From Paenibacillus sp. FSL M7-0420 (GTDB taxonomy: Bacteria; Bacillota; Bacilli; Paenibacillales; Paenibacillaceae), in the NCBI RefSeq assembly GCF_038002345.1, contig NZ_JBBOCJ010000001.1:3534001-3598000 (forward strand): a DNA stretch of 64,000 bases, given 5' to 3'. The position numbers and the translations under genes were made by a program. Below, one piece after another: positions 9,303-17,443 of this stretch. The notes beneath the pieces are model-generated. The model was not told the origin of the DNA. It was given only the letters and a program-made list of their open reading frames with translations, and ran no database searches. The stretch's first letter is position 1. Every line of letters starts with the position of its first letter.

Positions 9303-9324
9303 TGGAGTCATCCTCCACTATAAT
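9296..9324 (+). promoter_or_regulatory. Promoter of the bioY-ECF operon
   Basis: TTTACA (9296-9301) and TATAAT (9319-9324) are separated by 17 bases. The -35 box sits inside the right half of the BirA operator, so bound BirA would exclude RNA polymerase. About 70 bases of leader separate it from the bioY start. Confidence 0.88.
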
Positions 9325-9397
9325 TCAGCTTGTTGGCCGGACTCCCTGACCGGAAGGCCGCCCAATTCCTGTATCTTATCTTGTGGAGGTTATTGAA

Positions 9398-9949
9398 TTG
9401 AGAATCAAAGAGTTGGTCTATGCGGCCTTATTCGCCGCGCTTATCGCGGTGCTGGGCTTGATTCCGCCCGTATCGCTAGGCATTATTCCTGTACCTGTCA
9501 CTGCCCAGACGCTTGGTGTCATGCTGGCCGGCTGTTTTCTGGGCTGGCGGACAGGCGCACTCAGCCTGATTATTTTCCTTATCCTTATCGCGTTAGGCTT
9601 GCCGGTATTACCAGGCGGACGCGGCGGGCTGGCCATTCTCGTCGGACCGACAGCAGGCTATCTGTTCAGCTGGCCGCTGGCCGCCGGGCTGATCGGCTGG
9701 TTCACTGAAGCGGTCTGGCCGAAGCTCCGGACCTGGAAGCTGTTCGCCGTTAATCTGATTTTTGGCGTTCTGCTGGTGAATCTGATCGGTGCTTCTGCCA
9801 TGGTCTGGATCACGAATACTCCGGTCTGGACCGGACTTGTCGGGTCTGCAGCTTTTCTGCCCGGAGATCTGATCAAGGCTCTGCTGGCCGCCGTCATCAC
9901 CATGCAGCTCCGGGCGTTCAGTCCGGTTGAGGAGAAGAGGGGAGCGTGA
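9398..9949 (+). CDS. bioY: BioY biotin transporter substrate-binding component
   Basis: A 183-residue membrane protein with about six hydrophobic helices, the size and profile of BioY S-components. The family signature is seen as GGRGGLAILVGPTAGYL after the third helix. BioY binds biotin in the membrane and is energised by an ECF module. TTG 9398 is the likely start because GTGGAGG precedes it by eight bases; the in-frame GTG at 9383 overlaps that ribosome binding site. It is the first gene of a BirA-controlled operon that also encodes two ECF ATPases and EcfT, so this BioY probably has its own energising module rather than relying on a shared one. The next gene begins eight bases downstream. 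Confidence 0.93.
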   Translation: MRIKELVYAALFAALIAVLGLIPPVSLGIIPVPVTAQTLGVMLAGCFLGWRTGALSLIIFLILIALGLPVLPGGRGGLAILVGPTAGYLFSWPLAAGLIGWFTEAVWPKLRTWKLFAVNLIFGVLLVNLIGASAMVWITNTPVWTGLVGSAAFLPGDLIKALLAAVITMQLRAFSPVEEKRGA

Positions 9950-9956
9950 GATTCCG

Positions 9957-11447
9957 ATGAATCTGGCAGAACACATTCTGGAACGTGCCGCACTCGTCCC
10001 TCACCGCATCGCAATTTCAGATGGACACGAAGAACGTACCTATAAGCAGCTCACGAAGCGGGTTCAGCAGGTTGCCAGCAGTCTGCGGCATGACGGACAC
10101 ACAAATCAGACCGTTGCGCTTCTGTCCGCTAACCGGATGGAATTCGCCGAATTTGTCCTGGGTGCTATCTATGCAGGCTGCACTCCCGTGCTGCTGGACC
10201 CGAAATGGTCTCCAGCAGAGCTGGAGCAGGTCATCCGGCAATGCGCTCCCGGGCTGATTGTCAGTGAAGCATGCTTCGCAGCTGATCTGACTGGTCGTTA
10301 CAGCGGAATTCCCCAGATCTATTTCGGCAGGGGACAGGTCTCCGGCAGCTATGAGGCTTGGGCGGCAGGTTTCGGGCCGGAGGCTGAAGCAGCGAGTAGC
10401 CCTGAACTGCTGTTCATCGGGTATACCTCTGGCACTACAGGTATCCCGAAGGGGTATATGCGGACCCATGAGTCGTGGTTCAGCAGCTTGGAGGCTACAG
10501 AGAAGGCGTTCAGTCTGAACCGGATGCAGCATGTGCTTGCGCCCGGACCGTTCGTGCATTCGCTGTCGCTGTTCGCCCTGCTGCAATCCCTGTACAGCAG
10601 AGCCACGTTCCATCTCTTTCCGGAATTTGATGCAGAGCGCGTACTCAACCTGTGCTCCCGTGTACCGGATATGATTCTGTTCGTTGTGCCCGCTATGACC
10701 GAAGCGTTATTGCGTCAAGCGGAGTCTAGCAACGCCGGGGTGTCCATCCAGGCCTTGATTAGCTCCGGCGGCAAATGGCCTGTGTCTTCTATACCTAAGT
10801 GCCGTGAGAGGTTCAACGGGGTTAGGCTCTATGAGTATTACGGCTCATCTGAAGCCAGCTACATCAGCTATCTGGAGCTTACCGGAGCGGAACCGCAGGA
10901 CTCTCTGGGCCAGCCGTTCAGCGGTGTAGAGCTATTGATCTGCGATGAACAGTTCCGCGAGGTTCCTCAAGGCACGGTGGGGGAGCTATACATCCGCAGC
11001 GATATGATCTTCTCCGGGTATCATCTCCTGCCGGAAGAGACGGCGCGGGTATTCCGGGACGGCTGGCTGCGCACAGGGGATTACGTATATCAGGACCGGC
11101 AGATGCATCTGCGCCTGGCCGGACGCGCGGGCAGCATGATCAAGAGCGGGGGGCTCAAGGTGTTCCCGGAAGAAGTGGAGGCAGTGCTGCTTCGCCATCC
11201 GGATATCCGGGAAGCGATGGTATTCGGCATACCGGATGAACGCTGGGGAGAGCAGGTAACGTTACTGATACAGTGGCAGGGCCGGGAACGGCTTACACTT
11301 GATGAGCTCAGGAAGTATTGCCGGCCCTATCTGGCCAGCTATAAGCTGCCTAAGAAGTTGATTAACGTAGAGGAATTCAGCTACACCGGTTCCGGCAAAA
11401 TCGCCCGCCAGCTCATGAAGAGCCGCGCGGTAGAGGGGTTGACATGA
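9957..11447 (+). CDS. Acyl-CoA synthetase (AMP-forming), YhfT-like
   Basis: A 496-residue adenylate-forming ligase. The P-loop-like motif YTSGTTGIPKGY, the YEYYGSSE motif (A5 type), the TGD motif in LRTGDYVY, and the final lysine region SGKIARQ are all visible, so both domains are intact. The family activates a carboxylate with ATP and joins it to CoA. In B. subtilis the BirA-regulated yhfUTS unit likewise couples a bioY paralogue with an acyl-CoA ligase. A fatty-acyl or pimelate-like substrate is therefore plausible, but it cannot be assigned from sequence. ATG 9957 is chosen because homologues start with a similar N-terminus; TTG 9927 is an alternative. The stop overlaps the start of the next gene, consistent with one transcript. 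Confidence 0.85.
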   Translation: MNLAEHILERAALVPHRIAISDGHEERTYKQLTKRVQQVASSLRHDGHTNQTVALLSANRMEFAEFVLGAIYAGCTPVLLDPKWSPAELEQVIRQCAPGLIVSEACFAADLTGRYSGIPQIYFGRGQVSGSYEAWAAGFGPEAEAASSPELLFIGYTSGTTGIPKGYMRTHESWFSSLEATEKAFSLNRMQHVLAPGPFVHSLSLFALLQSLYSRATFHLFPEFDAERVLNLCSRVPDMILFVVPAMTEALLRQAESSNAGVSIQALISSGGKWPVSSIPKCRERFNGVRLYEYYGSSEASYISYLELTGAEPQDSLGQPFSGVELLICDEQFREVPQGTVGELYIRSDMIFSGYHLLPEETARVFRDGWLRTGDYVYQDRQMHLRLAGRAGSMIKSGGLKVFPEEVEAVLLRHPDIREAMVFGIPDERWGEQVTLLIQWQGRERLTLDELRKYCRPYLASYKLPKKLINVEEFSYTGSGKIARQLMKSRAVEGLT

Positions 11448-12286
11448 TGAAGGCCGTGCAGGAAGAAGCTTCGCCCATGCTCGTTTTTGACAAGGTAGAT
11501 TTCGCTTACCGGAGAGGGCAACCGGTGCTCCGTCAGCTCAGCTTTGACATTCGCCAAGGCGAATTCGTTGCCATCATCGGCGCGAATGGCAGCGGTAAAT
11601 CCACCATCGCCAAGCTAATGAACGGATTGCTGCTGCCAAGAGCCGGAGAGGTGAGGCTGGGAGCGCTGAGTACCTCGAACCGCCAGAATCTCATAAGCAT
11701 CCGTGAGCAGGCCGGACTGGTCTTCCAGAATCCTGACGATCAGTTCATTACGGCTTCCGTGCTGGATGAGGTGGTCTTCGGGCTGGAGAATCTGCGTGTC
11801 CCGAGAACCGCAATGCTCAGCCGGGCAACCCGTGCACTGCAAGCCGTTCATATGGAAGACTATATGGACGCCGCTCCGCATCAGCTGTCGGGCGGGCAGA
11901 AGCAGCGGGTTGCCGTGGCAGCTGTTCTGGCAATGGAGCCCTCCATCCTCATCCTGGATGAAGCCACCTCCATGCTTGATCCGCAGGCCAGGCAAGACCT
12001 TCTCCAGGTGATGCGCACGCTTCACCGGCAAGGGCTGACGATCATCCACATTACCCATCATATGGATGAGGTACTGCCTTCTGGCCGCGTGCTGTTGCTC
12101 AGCCAGGGAGAGCTGGCTTTTGACGGGACGCCCTCCGGCTTGTTCAGCAGAGTAAGCATGACGGAGCATCAGCTTGCGCCACCTTTTGCCGTGAGATTAT
12201 TTCAGGCCCTCGGGCTGAACGCCCCGCTGCACGCAGAATGGAAGGAGACGGTCAGAAGCATATGGTCTACGCATTGCAGGATGTAA
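11444..12286 (+). CDS. ECF transporter ATPase (EcfA)
   Basis: A 280-residue ABC ATPase. Walker A GANGSGKST, the ECF-type Q-loop FQNPDDQ, signature LSGGQKQR, Walker B ILILDEATSMLDP and the switch histidine in HITHHMDE are all intact. The QNPDDQ form of the Q-loop is typical of energy-coupling-factor ATPases rather than classical importers. It forms a heterodimer with the following ATPase and, together with EcfT, drives BioY. Its start overlaps the stop of the acyl-CoA ligase gene, and its 3' end overlaps the next reading frame, a tight translational arrangement. Confidence 0.93.
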   Translation: MMKAVQEEASPMLVFDKVDFAYRRGQPVLRQLSFDIRQGEFVAIIGANGSGKSTIAKLMNGLLLPRAGEVRLGALSTSNRQNLISIREQAGLVFQNPDDQFITASVLDEVVFGLENLRVPRTAMLSRATRALQAVHMEDYMDAAPHQLSGGQKQRVAVAAVLAMEPSILILDEATSMLDPQARQDLLQVMRTLHRQGLTIIHITHHMDEVLPSGRVLLLSQGELAFDGTPSGLFSRVSMTEHQLAPPFAVRLFQALGLNAPLHAEWKETVRSIWSTHCRM

Positions 12287-13116
12287 GTGTGAGAATGAAC
12301 GGGCGGGACATTCTTGAATCCGTAAGCTGCACGCTCCAGGAGGGCAAATGGATTTCGGTGATCGGTCAATCCGGAGCCGGCAAATCCACCCTTGCCAAAG
12401 TATTCAAGGGTCTGCTGCCCATCTCAAAAGGCGAATATACGTATCGTCAGCAGCCATTGCCAAGAGATCCGCAAGGCAGGCTGAAGGCTGTTCCGCACAT
12501 CGGTTATGTTTTTCAGTATCCTGAACAGCAGCTATTTGCGGCAACGGTGAATCAGGAGCTGGCTTTTGCGCTTACCAGGAAGGGGGAATCCCGGGCGAAC
12601 GTGGAGCAGGCGATAAGTCAGATTATGGAACAGATGGGCTTACCCGCAGCTCTGCTTCAGCAGCATCCCTTGCAGCTCAGCGGAGGGCTGAAGCGGCTTG
12701 TGGCTATCGCTTCTGTGCTGATGGCGGGGCCGGAGCTGCTTATTCTGGATGAACCGACCGCAGGACTTGATCCCGGGAACAAGAACGACTTGCTCAGGAG
12801 GCTAAAAAGATGGCAGGAGGAGAACAGACGGACCGTGCTGTTCCTGTCGCATCAGCTGGAGGATGTTGCCGAATACTCGGATGAGGTGATGATTATGGGG
12901 CAGGGCCGCTTGTTAGGACATTGGGAGGTAAACGAACTGTTCCTGAAGCATGCGGAGCGCATGGAGCAAGCCGGTCTGCCAGTACCGGAGCCGATTCAGC
13001 TCTTGAGAATCATCGGGGAATGTTCTGGAGCGAAGCCCCAGCCTGCAAGCTGCAGGGAAGCGGAGATTTTTCGAATGGTGAGTGCTATCTGGCAGGCAAG
13101 AGGTCCTGAGCGATGA
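12262..13116 (+). CDS. ECF transporter ATPase (EcfA', second subunit)
   Basis: A 284-residue ABC ATPase, the partner of the preceding subunit. Walker A is GQSGAGKST, the Q-loop is FQYPEQQ, the signature is LSGGLKR (Q replaced by L), and Walker B is LLILDEPTAGLDP followed by a switch histidine in LSHQLED. The departure in the signature is compatible with an asymmetric heterodimer. Two starts are possible: ATG 12262 (used here, preceded by AAGGAG at a rather long 14 bases) and ATG 12238, which has no ribosome binding site. Either way the gene overlaps the end of ecfA. Its stop overlaps the ecfT start as ATGA, indicating translational coupling. Confidence 0.88.
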   Translation: MVYALQDVSVRMNGRDILESVSCTLQEGKWISVIGQSGAGKSTLAKVFKGLLPISKGEYTYRQQPLPRDPQGRLKAVPHIGYVFQYPEQQLFAATVNQELAFALTRKGESRANVEQAISQIMEQMGLPAALLQQHPLQLSGGLKRLVAIASVLMAGPELLILDEPTAGLDPGNKNDLLRRLKRWQEENRRTVLFLSHQLEDVAEYSDEVMIMGQGRLLGHWEVNELFLKHAERMEQAGLPVPEPIQLLRIIGECSGAKPQPASCREAEIFRMVSAIWQARGPER

Positions 13117-13865
13117 CGGATACAATTATACTCGGGCAGTATGTCCCCTCAGACTCTGTCATCCACCGGCTTGATCCGCGAACGAAGCTGCTCCTCCTTG
13201 TTGCCTTCACAATGGGCAGTATGCACCTCCAGGCACCCTCCGGGTATATTGCAGCGACACTCCTCACCGGGGGGCAGGTCCTATTATCAAGAATCCCTCT
13301 TCGTATGCTCTTCCGGGCATTGCGGCCGATTCTGTTCATCCTGCTGCTGCCAATGCTCTATCATCTCCTGTTCAACCAGGAAGGACTCAGGAATGAGCTC
13401 TTCGCCCTCTGGCGGATTCTGCTCCTGGTCTCGCTTGCTCTCATTCTGACATTAACAACGAAACCGCTCGATCTGGCCAAAGGTCTGGAACAGCTCTGCA
13501 AGCCGTTAACCCGTCTGGGCGTTCCGGTAGAAGCGCTGGCCTTGACGGTCATGCTGGCTATTCGTTTTATCCCTACTATTACCCAGGAGCTGGACCGCAT
13601 TCTTGTGGCACAGCAGGCCAGAGGGTATGATATCAAGGATACCAAAGGCCTTAACCGGGTACAGGCGTACATCCAATTAGTGATTCCGCTGCTCGTTACC
13701 ACCCTTGCGCGGGCGGAGCAGCTGGCTATGACGATTGAGGCAAGGGCTTACGGGAACGGGAAGGGACGGACTTCCTATAGGGTGCTGAAATATGCACGGA
13801 TGGATTATGCAGCCGGCGGGATTATGCTTGCGTATGTTCTGCTGGGAATTCTGCTAGAGAGATGA
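13113..13865 (+). CDS. EcfT transmembrane energising subunit
   Basis: A 250-residue membrane protein with several hydrophobic helices and the two cytoplasmic coupling-helix motifs that EcfT uses to contact the ATPases: ARG in VAQQARGYD and the second, ARA, in IEARAYGNG. It completes a four-component biotin ECF transporter (BioY, two ATPases and T). It starts inside the stop codon of the second ATPase gene (ATGA overlap). In many Firmicutes the ecfAA'T genes stand beside ribosomal protein genes and serve many S-components. Here they are tied to bioY, suggesting a dedicated module, which is inference. Confidence 0.9.
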   Translation: MTDTIILGQYVPSDSVIHRLDPRTKLLLLVAFTMGSMHLQAPSGYIAATLLTGGQVLLSRIPLRMLFRALRPILFILLLPMLYHLLFNQEGLRNELFALWRILLLVSLALILTLTTKPLDLAKGLEQLCKPLTRLGVPVEALALTVMLAIRFIPTITQELDRILVAQQARGYDIKDTKGLNRVQAYIQLVIPLLVTTLARAEQLAMTIEARAYGNGKGRTSYRVLKYARMDYAAGGIMLAYVLLGILLER

Positions 13866-13876
13866 GGAGATAGAGC

Positions 13877-15076
13877 TTGAACAGAACAGCCATACTGGAG
13901 CGGCTTCAGTCAGAGCTGCACGAAGGCAACCACATTATCGGTGTCTCGACAGGCACGGGAATTACAGCCAAGGTTGCCGCTGACAGCGGAGCTGACTTCA
14001 TTCTAATGCTGAACTCCGGCAAGTTCCGGCAGATGGGGAGAAGCTCTCTGGCGGGGTTCCTGCCCTTCTGCAACAGCAATGAGATGGTAATGGATTTTGC
14101 CTCGAAGGAGATTGTGCCGCTGGTGAGAGACACTCCGGTGCTGTTCGGGCTGAATGCGAATGATCCAACGAGAGAGATGTCCCTTTATATAGAAGAGATC
14201 AAGAACAGAGGCTTCACGGGAGTGAATAATTATCCGACAGTCGGCTTGATCGACGGGGCGTTCAGAGAGGCATTGGAGGAAGACGGCATCAGCTATGACA
14301 GGGAGGTGGAGGCTATACGTCTGGCTCATCAGCAGGAGCTGTTCACGGTGGCCTTCGTCTTCGACGAGTCCCAGGCGGTTCAGATGGCTGAAGCGGGGGC
14401 GGATGTGATCTGTGTGCATCTCGGCCTGACCGTAGGCGGATTGCTGGGGGCGCGGAAGGTGGTCTCTCTGGAAGCTGCCAAGGCGAAGGCGCTGCGCATT
14501 CTCACTGCCTGCGGTGAGGTTAAGCCTGAAGTCATTAAGATGATCTACGGCGGCCCGGTCAAGACTCCGGTTGATGTCCAGTATATGTACAGCAATACTA
14601 CGCAGATTATGGGCTACATTGGCGGCTCTGCCTTTGAACGGATTCCCTCCGAGCAGTCGATTACGGCCATTACCCGCGATTTCAAGCGCCTGGGCAAGCT
14701 GGATGAGGATGATCTCATGGTCAAGATGCTCAGCGGCATCACCCGGCATTACGATTACGTAGAATTCGTCAAAGAGTATGTCGCCCAGAATTACAGCGAG
14801 GAAGTAGTGTTCGCGGATCTGGCTAAGGTGGCGCATGTATCGCGCAGTTATTTGAGCAGCTTGTTTAAAAAGGAAGTAGGGTGCAGCTTCCAGAACTATC
14901 TGGTCGGCTTCCGTATGCAAAAGGCTGCCATACTGCTCCAGGCCCCGCACCTGCAATTATCCGAGGTGTCCGCAATGGTCGGCTACCCCGACTACGCCCA
15001 GTTCAGCAGAATGTTCAAAAAGCTCATGGGCTGCTCGCCCAAGCAGTACAAATCTAACCTAAACACAAAAACATAG
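13877..15076 (+). CDS. PEP-hydrolase-like TIM barrel fused to an AraC DNA-binding domain
   Basis: A 399-residue fusion. Residues 1 to about 275 form a TIM-barrel of the phosphoenolpyruvate-hydrolase-like family (blocks [39 protein letters not shown]). Residues about 295-396 are a two-helix-turn-helix AraC domain (SRSYLSSLFKKEVGCSFQNYL ... VGYPDYAQFSRMFKKLMGCSPKQYK). The barrel closely resembles the free-standing protein encoded at 16394-17224, as if an enzyme had been recruited as a ligand sensor. Its target is most likely the two genes directly downstream. The start is TTG 13877 with GAGGAG at good spacing, eleven bases after ecfT. Read-through from the biotin operon is therefore possible although the function looks unrelated. 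The ligand is unknown. Confidence 0.85.
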   Translation: MNRTAILERLQSELHEGNHIIGVSTGTGITAKVAADSGADFILMLNSGKFRQMGRSSLAGFLPFCNSNEMVMDFASKEIVPLVRDTPVLFGLNANDPTREMSLYIEEIKNRGFTGVNNYPTVGLIDGAFREALEEDGISYDREVEAIRLAHQQELFTVAFVFDESQAVQMAEAGADVICVHLGLTVGGLLGARKVVSLEAAKAKALRILTACGEVKPEVIKMIYGGPVKTPVDVQYMYSNTTQIMGYIGGSAFERIPSEQSITAITRDFKRLGKLDEDDLMVKMLSGITRHYDYVEFVKEYVAQNYSEEVVFADLAKVAHVSRSYLSSLFKKEVGCSFQNYLVGFRMQKAAILLQAPHLQLSEVSAMVGYPDYAQFSRMFKKLMGCSPKQYKSNLNTKT

Positions 15077-15088
15077 GACATAAAAGCG

Positions 15089-15117
15089 TTTTCATCCATA
15101 AACATGCCCGGTATGAT
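15089..15117 (+). promoter_or_regulatory. Possible activator-dependent promoter before the Tm-1-like gene
   Basis: TATGAT (15112-15117) lies 17 bases after the poor -35 TTTTCA (15089-15094), in the 74-base gap after the AraC-fusion gene. A weak -35 is what an AraC-activated promoter usually shows. The call rests on the hexamers only. Confidence 0.4.
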
Positions 15118-15150
15118 GAATCTATGATTCGTATACGAGGAGGCCACAGA

Positions 15151-16368
15151 ATGAAGACGATCGCCATAGCTGGAACGTTTGATACGAAGGGTGAGGAGTA
15201 CCTGTACATCAAGAAGCTTGCAGAGGAGCTGGGCCTCAGAGCCCTGATGATCCATACCGGTGTATTCGAGCCGGCCTTCCAACCCGATGTGTCTAACCGG
15301 GAGGTCGCAGCCGCCGCAGGGATAGAGCTGGACGAGCTTGCCGCGAAGAAGGACCGGGCGTTAGCTACAGAAGTGTTGTCCAAAGGACTGGAGCAGCTCG
15401 TTCCCCGGTTATACCAGGAGGGGAAATTTGACGGCATCATTTCCTTCGGGGGTACCGGCGGAACTTCACTGGTTGCCCCTGCGATGAGAGCCTTGCCAAT
15501 TGGCGTACCGAAAGTGCTGGTATCGACAGTAGCATCAGGAAATACGGCTCCCTATGTCGGGACCAGCGATATTATGATGATTCCGTCTGTGGTGGATGTC
15601 TCAGGCCTCAATTCGATCTCGACGAGAATATTCAGCAATGCGATGTTTGCCATCGCGGGCATGCTCCTGTTCGAAGCAGACTATGAACCGGAGAAAAAGC
15701 CGCTGGTCGCAGCCACCATGTTCGGAGTAACCACGCCGTGTGTGACCGAAGCGCGCAAATACCTGGAGGAGCGCGGCTACGAGGTGCTGGTATTCCATGC
15801 TACCGGAATCGGCGGACAATCGATGGAGGCGCTGATCGAAGCGGGCTTCATTGAAGGGGTGCTGGACTTAACCACCACCGAATGGGCAGATGAACTGATC
15901 GGCGGCGTCTTGAACGCAGGACCGCACCGCCTGGAGGCCGCAGGCCGCAACCGCATTCCGCAGGTCGTCTCGGTGGGCGCCCTGGACATGTGCAACTTCG
16001 GCCCCGCAGATACTGTACCGGAGAAGTTCAAGGATCGCAAATTCTATCATCATAATCCTACAGTCACTCTGATGCGGACGACCGTGGAAGAGAATGAACA
16101 GCTTGGCAGGAAGCTGGCCGAGAAGCTCAATATGGCTACGGAGAGTACGGTGCTTATGCTGCCGCTTGGCGGTATTTCGGCGATTGATGTGGAGGGTCAG
16201 CCCTTCTACGGCCCTGAAGAGGACCGGATGCTGTTCGATACTCTGCGCCGGCAGGTGGACCGCTCAAGAGTTGAACTGATTGAAATGGACGAGGCGATCA
16301 ACGATCCGGCCTTTGCCGGGGCAGCAGCCCAGAAGCTGATTGACCTCATGCAGGCCGCGAAGGCCTGA
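15151..16368 (+). CDS. Tm-1-like ATP-binding domain protein (UPF0261 family)
   Basis: A 405-residue cytoplasmic protein of the UPF0261/Tm-1-like family. The N-terminal [14 protein letters not shown] signature and a central Gly-rich block ([22 protein letters not shown]) are present. In tomato, the antiviral protein Tm-1 joins this ATP-binding domain to a TIM barrel of the type encoded by the next gene, so the bacterial pair corresponds to the two halves of one plant protein. The biochemical function in bacteria is not established. ATG 15151 follows a strong GAGGAGG, while an earlier ATG at 15124 overlaps the promoter region and has no ribosome binding site. The gene sits 25 bases before its partner and just after a regulator with a related barrel. 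Confidence 0.85.
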   Translation: MKTIAIAGTFDTKGEEYLYIKKLAEELGLRALMIHTGVFEPAFQPDVSNREVAAAAGIELDELAAKKDRALATEVLSKGLEQLVPRLYQEGKFDGIISFGGTGGTSLVAPAMRALPIGVPKVLVSTVASGNTAPYVGTSDIMMIPSVVDVSGLNSISTRIFSNAMFAIAGMLLFEADYEPEKKPLVAATMFGVTTPCVTEARKYLEERGYEVLVFHATGIGGQSMEALIEAGFIEGVLDLTTTEWADELIGGVLNAGPHRLEAAGRNRIPQVVSVGALDMCNFGPADTVPEKFKDRKFYHHNPTVTLMRTTVEENEQLGRKLAEKLNMATESTVLMLPLGGISAIDVEGQPFYGPEEDRMLFDTLRRQVDRSRVELIEMDEAINDPAFAGAAAQKLIDLMQAAKA

Positions 16369-16393
16369 ACCCCACACTAAGGAGGAGCTACTA

Positions 16394-17224
16394 ATGAATA
16401 AGCAGACCAGAGCTGAGATTATGGATAGATTCAAGCAAGAGGTGAAGGCGGGCAAGATTCTTCTCGGTGTCGGGGCAGGCACGGGGATTACCGCCAAGAG
16501 CAGTGAGGCAGGCGGAGCGGATATGCTGATTGTCTACAATTCCGGCCGTTACAGAATGGCGGGACGCGGTTCGCTGGCAGGCTTGCTGTCTTATGGAGAC
16601 GCCAATCAGATTGTGGTGGAGATGGGCTCGGAGGTGCTGCCTGTCGTCAAGGATACGCCCGTTCTGGCAGGGGTATGCGGCACCGACCCGTTCCGGGTGA
16701 TGGAGGTATTCCTGAAGCAGCTGAAGGAGCAGGGCTTCAGCGGTGTACAGAATTTCCCAACAGTGGGTCTGATCGATGGCGTCTTCCGCCAGAATCTGGA
16801 GGAGACAGGGATGGGCTACGGCCTTGAGGTCGAAATGATCCGTATCGCCCATGAGCTGGATATGCTGACCACCCCGTATGTGTTCGACCCTGAACAGGCA
16901 CGGGCCATGGCAGAGGCGGGCGCCGATATTCTGGTCGCCCACATGGGCCTCACCACCAAGGGCACCATCGGCGCAGTAACCGCGTTGACCCTGGACGATT
17001 GTGTAGAGCGAATCGAGGCGATTATCGAAGCCGGACGGGCGGTCAACCCGGAGATTATGATTATCTGCCACGGCGGCCCGATTGCCGAACCTGAGGATGC
17101 GGCTTATGTCATTCAGCGGACGAAGGGCATCCACGGATTCTTCGGCGCATCAAGCATCGAGCGCTTCGCCGCGGAGCAGGGAATTACGCGGCAGACCGAG
17201 TCGTTCAAAGCAATTCAGCAATAA
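16394..17224 (+). CDS. PEP-hydrolase-like TIM-barrel protein
   Basis: A 276-residue single-domain TIM barrel of the phosphoenolpyruvate-hydrolase-like family. Conserved blocks [39 protein letters not shown] and [13 protein letters not shown] are aligned with those of the AraC fusion protein encoded at 13877. The likely role is an enzyme acting on a phosphorylated or keto-acid substrate, but the reaction is unproven. The start is ATG 16394, eight bases after GGAGGAG. It forms an operon with the Tm-1-like gene and is closed by a strong terminator. Confidence 0.85.
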   Translation: MNKQTRAEIMDRFKQEVKAGKILLGVGAGTGITAKSSEAGGADMLIVYNSGRYRMAGRGSLAGLLSYGDANQIVVEMGSEVLPVVKDTPVLAGVCGTDPFRVMEVFLKQLKEQGFSGVQNFPTVGLIDGVFRQNLEETGMGYGLEVEMIRIAHELDMLTTPYVFDPEQARAMAEAGADILVAHMGLTTKGTIGAVTALTLDDCVERIEAIIEAGRAVNPEIMIICHGGPIAEPEDAAYVIQRTKGIHGFFGASSIERFAAEQGITRQTESFKAIQQ

Positions 17225-17261
17225 GCAAGCAGGTAACGGCTTCTATATTAGCGGGAAATGG

Positions 17262-17290
17262 GCACTCTTTAATTAAAGAGTGTCTTTTTT
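17262..17290 (+). terminator. Terminator after the PEP-hydrolase-like gene
   Basis: The perfect inverted repeat CACTCTTTAATTAAAGAGTG (17263-17282) is followed by a C and six T (17285-17290). It separates this unit from the nos-like operon. Confidence 0.9.
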
Positions 17291-17312
17291 AATGTTCACA
17301 GAAGAGAGAGGA

Positions 17313-17357
17313 TATGATATAAATCACAGAATGGTCACAGACTCTAGCTGGTATAGC
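17313..17357 (+). promoter_or_regulatory. FNR-like box and extended -10 of the nosDLYF operon
   Basis: TATGATATAAATCACA (17313-17328) matches nine of the ten fixed bases of the Bacillus FNR/CRP-type consensus TGTGA-N6-TCACA and has the central TA seen in FNR boxes. An extended -10, TGGTATAGC (hexamer 17352-17357), lies downstream. The box centre is then about 42 bases before the expected start of transcription, the position of a class II activator. No -35 hexamer is evident. Oxygen-limited activation is inferred. Confidence 0.6.
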
Positions 17358-17443
17358 CAGTTTGGGCTATAGGCACTTCAATTCCTTTTATTTACACTTA
17401 ATTCGGGTTTGCACAAGAAACCATCCTACAGTGGGGGTGAACA

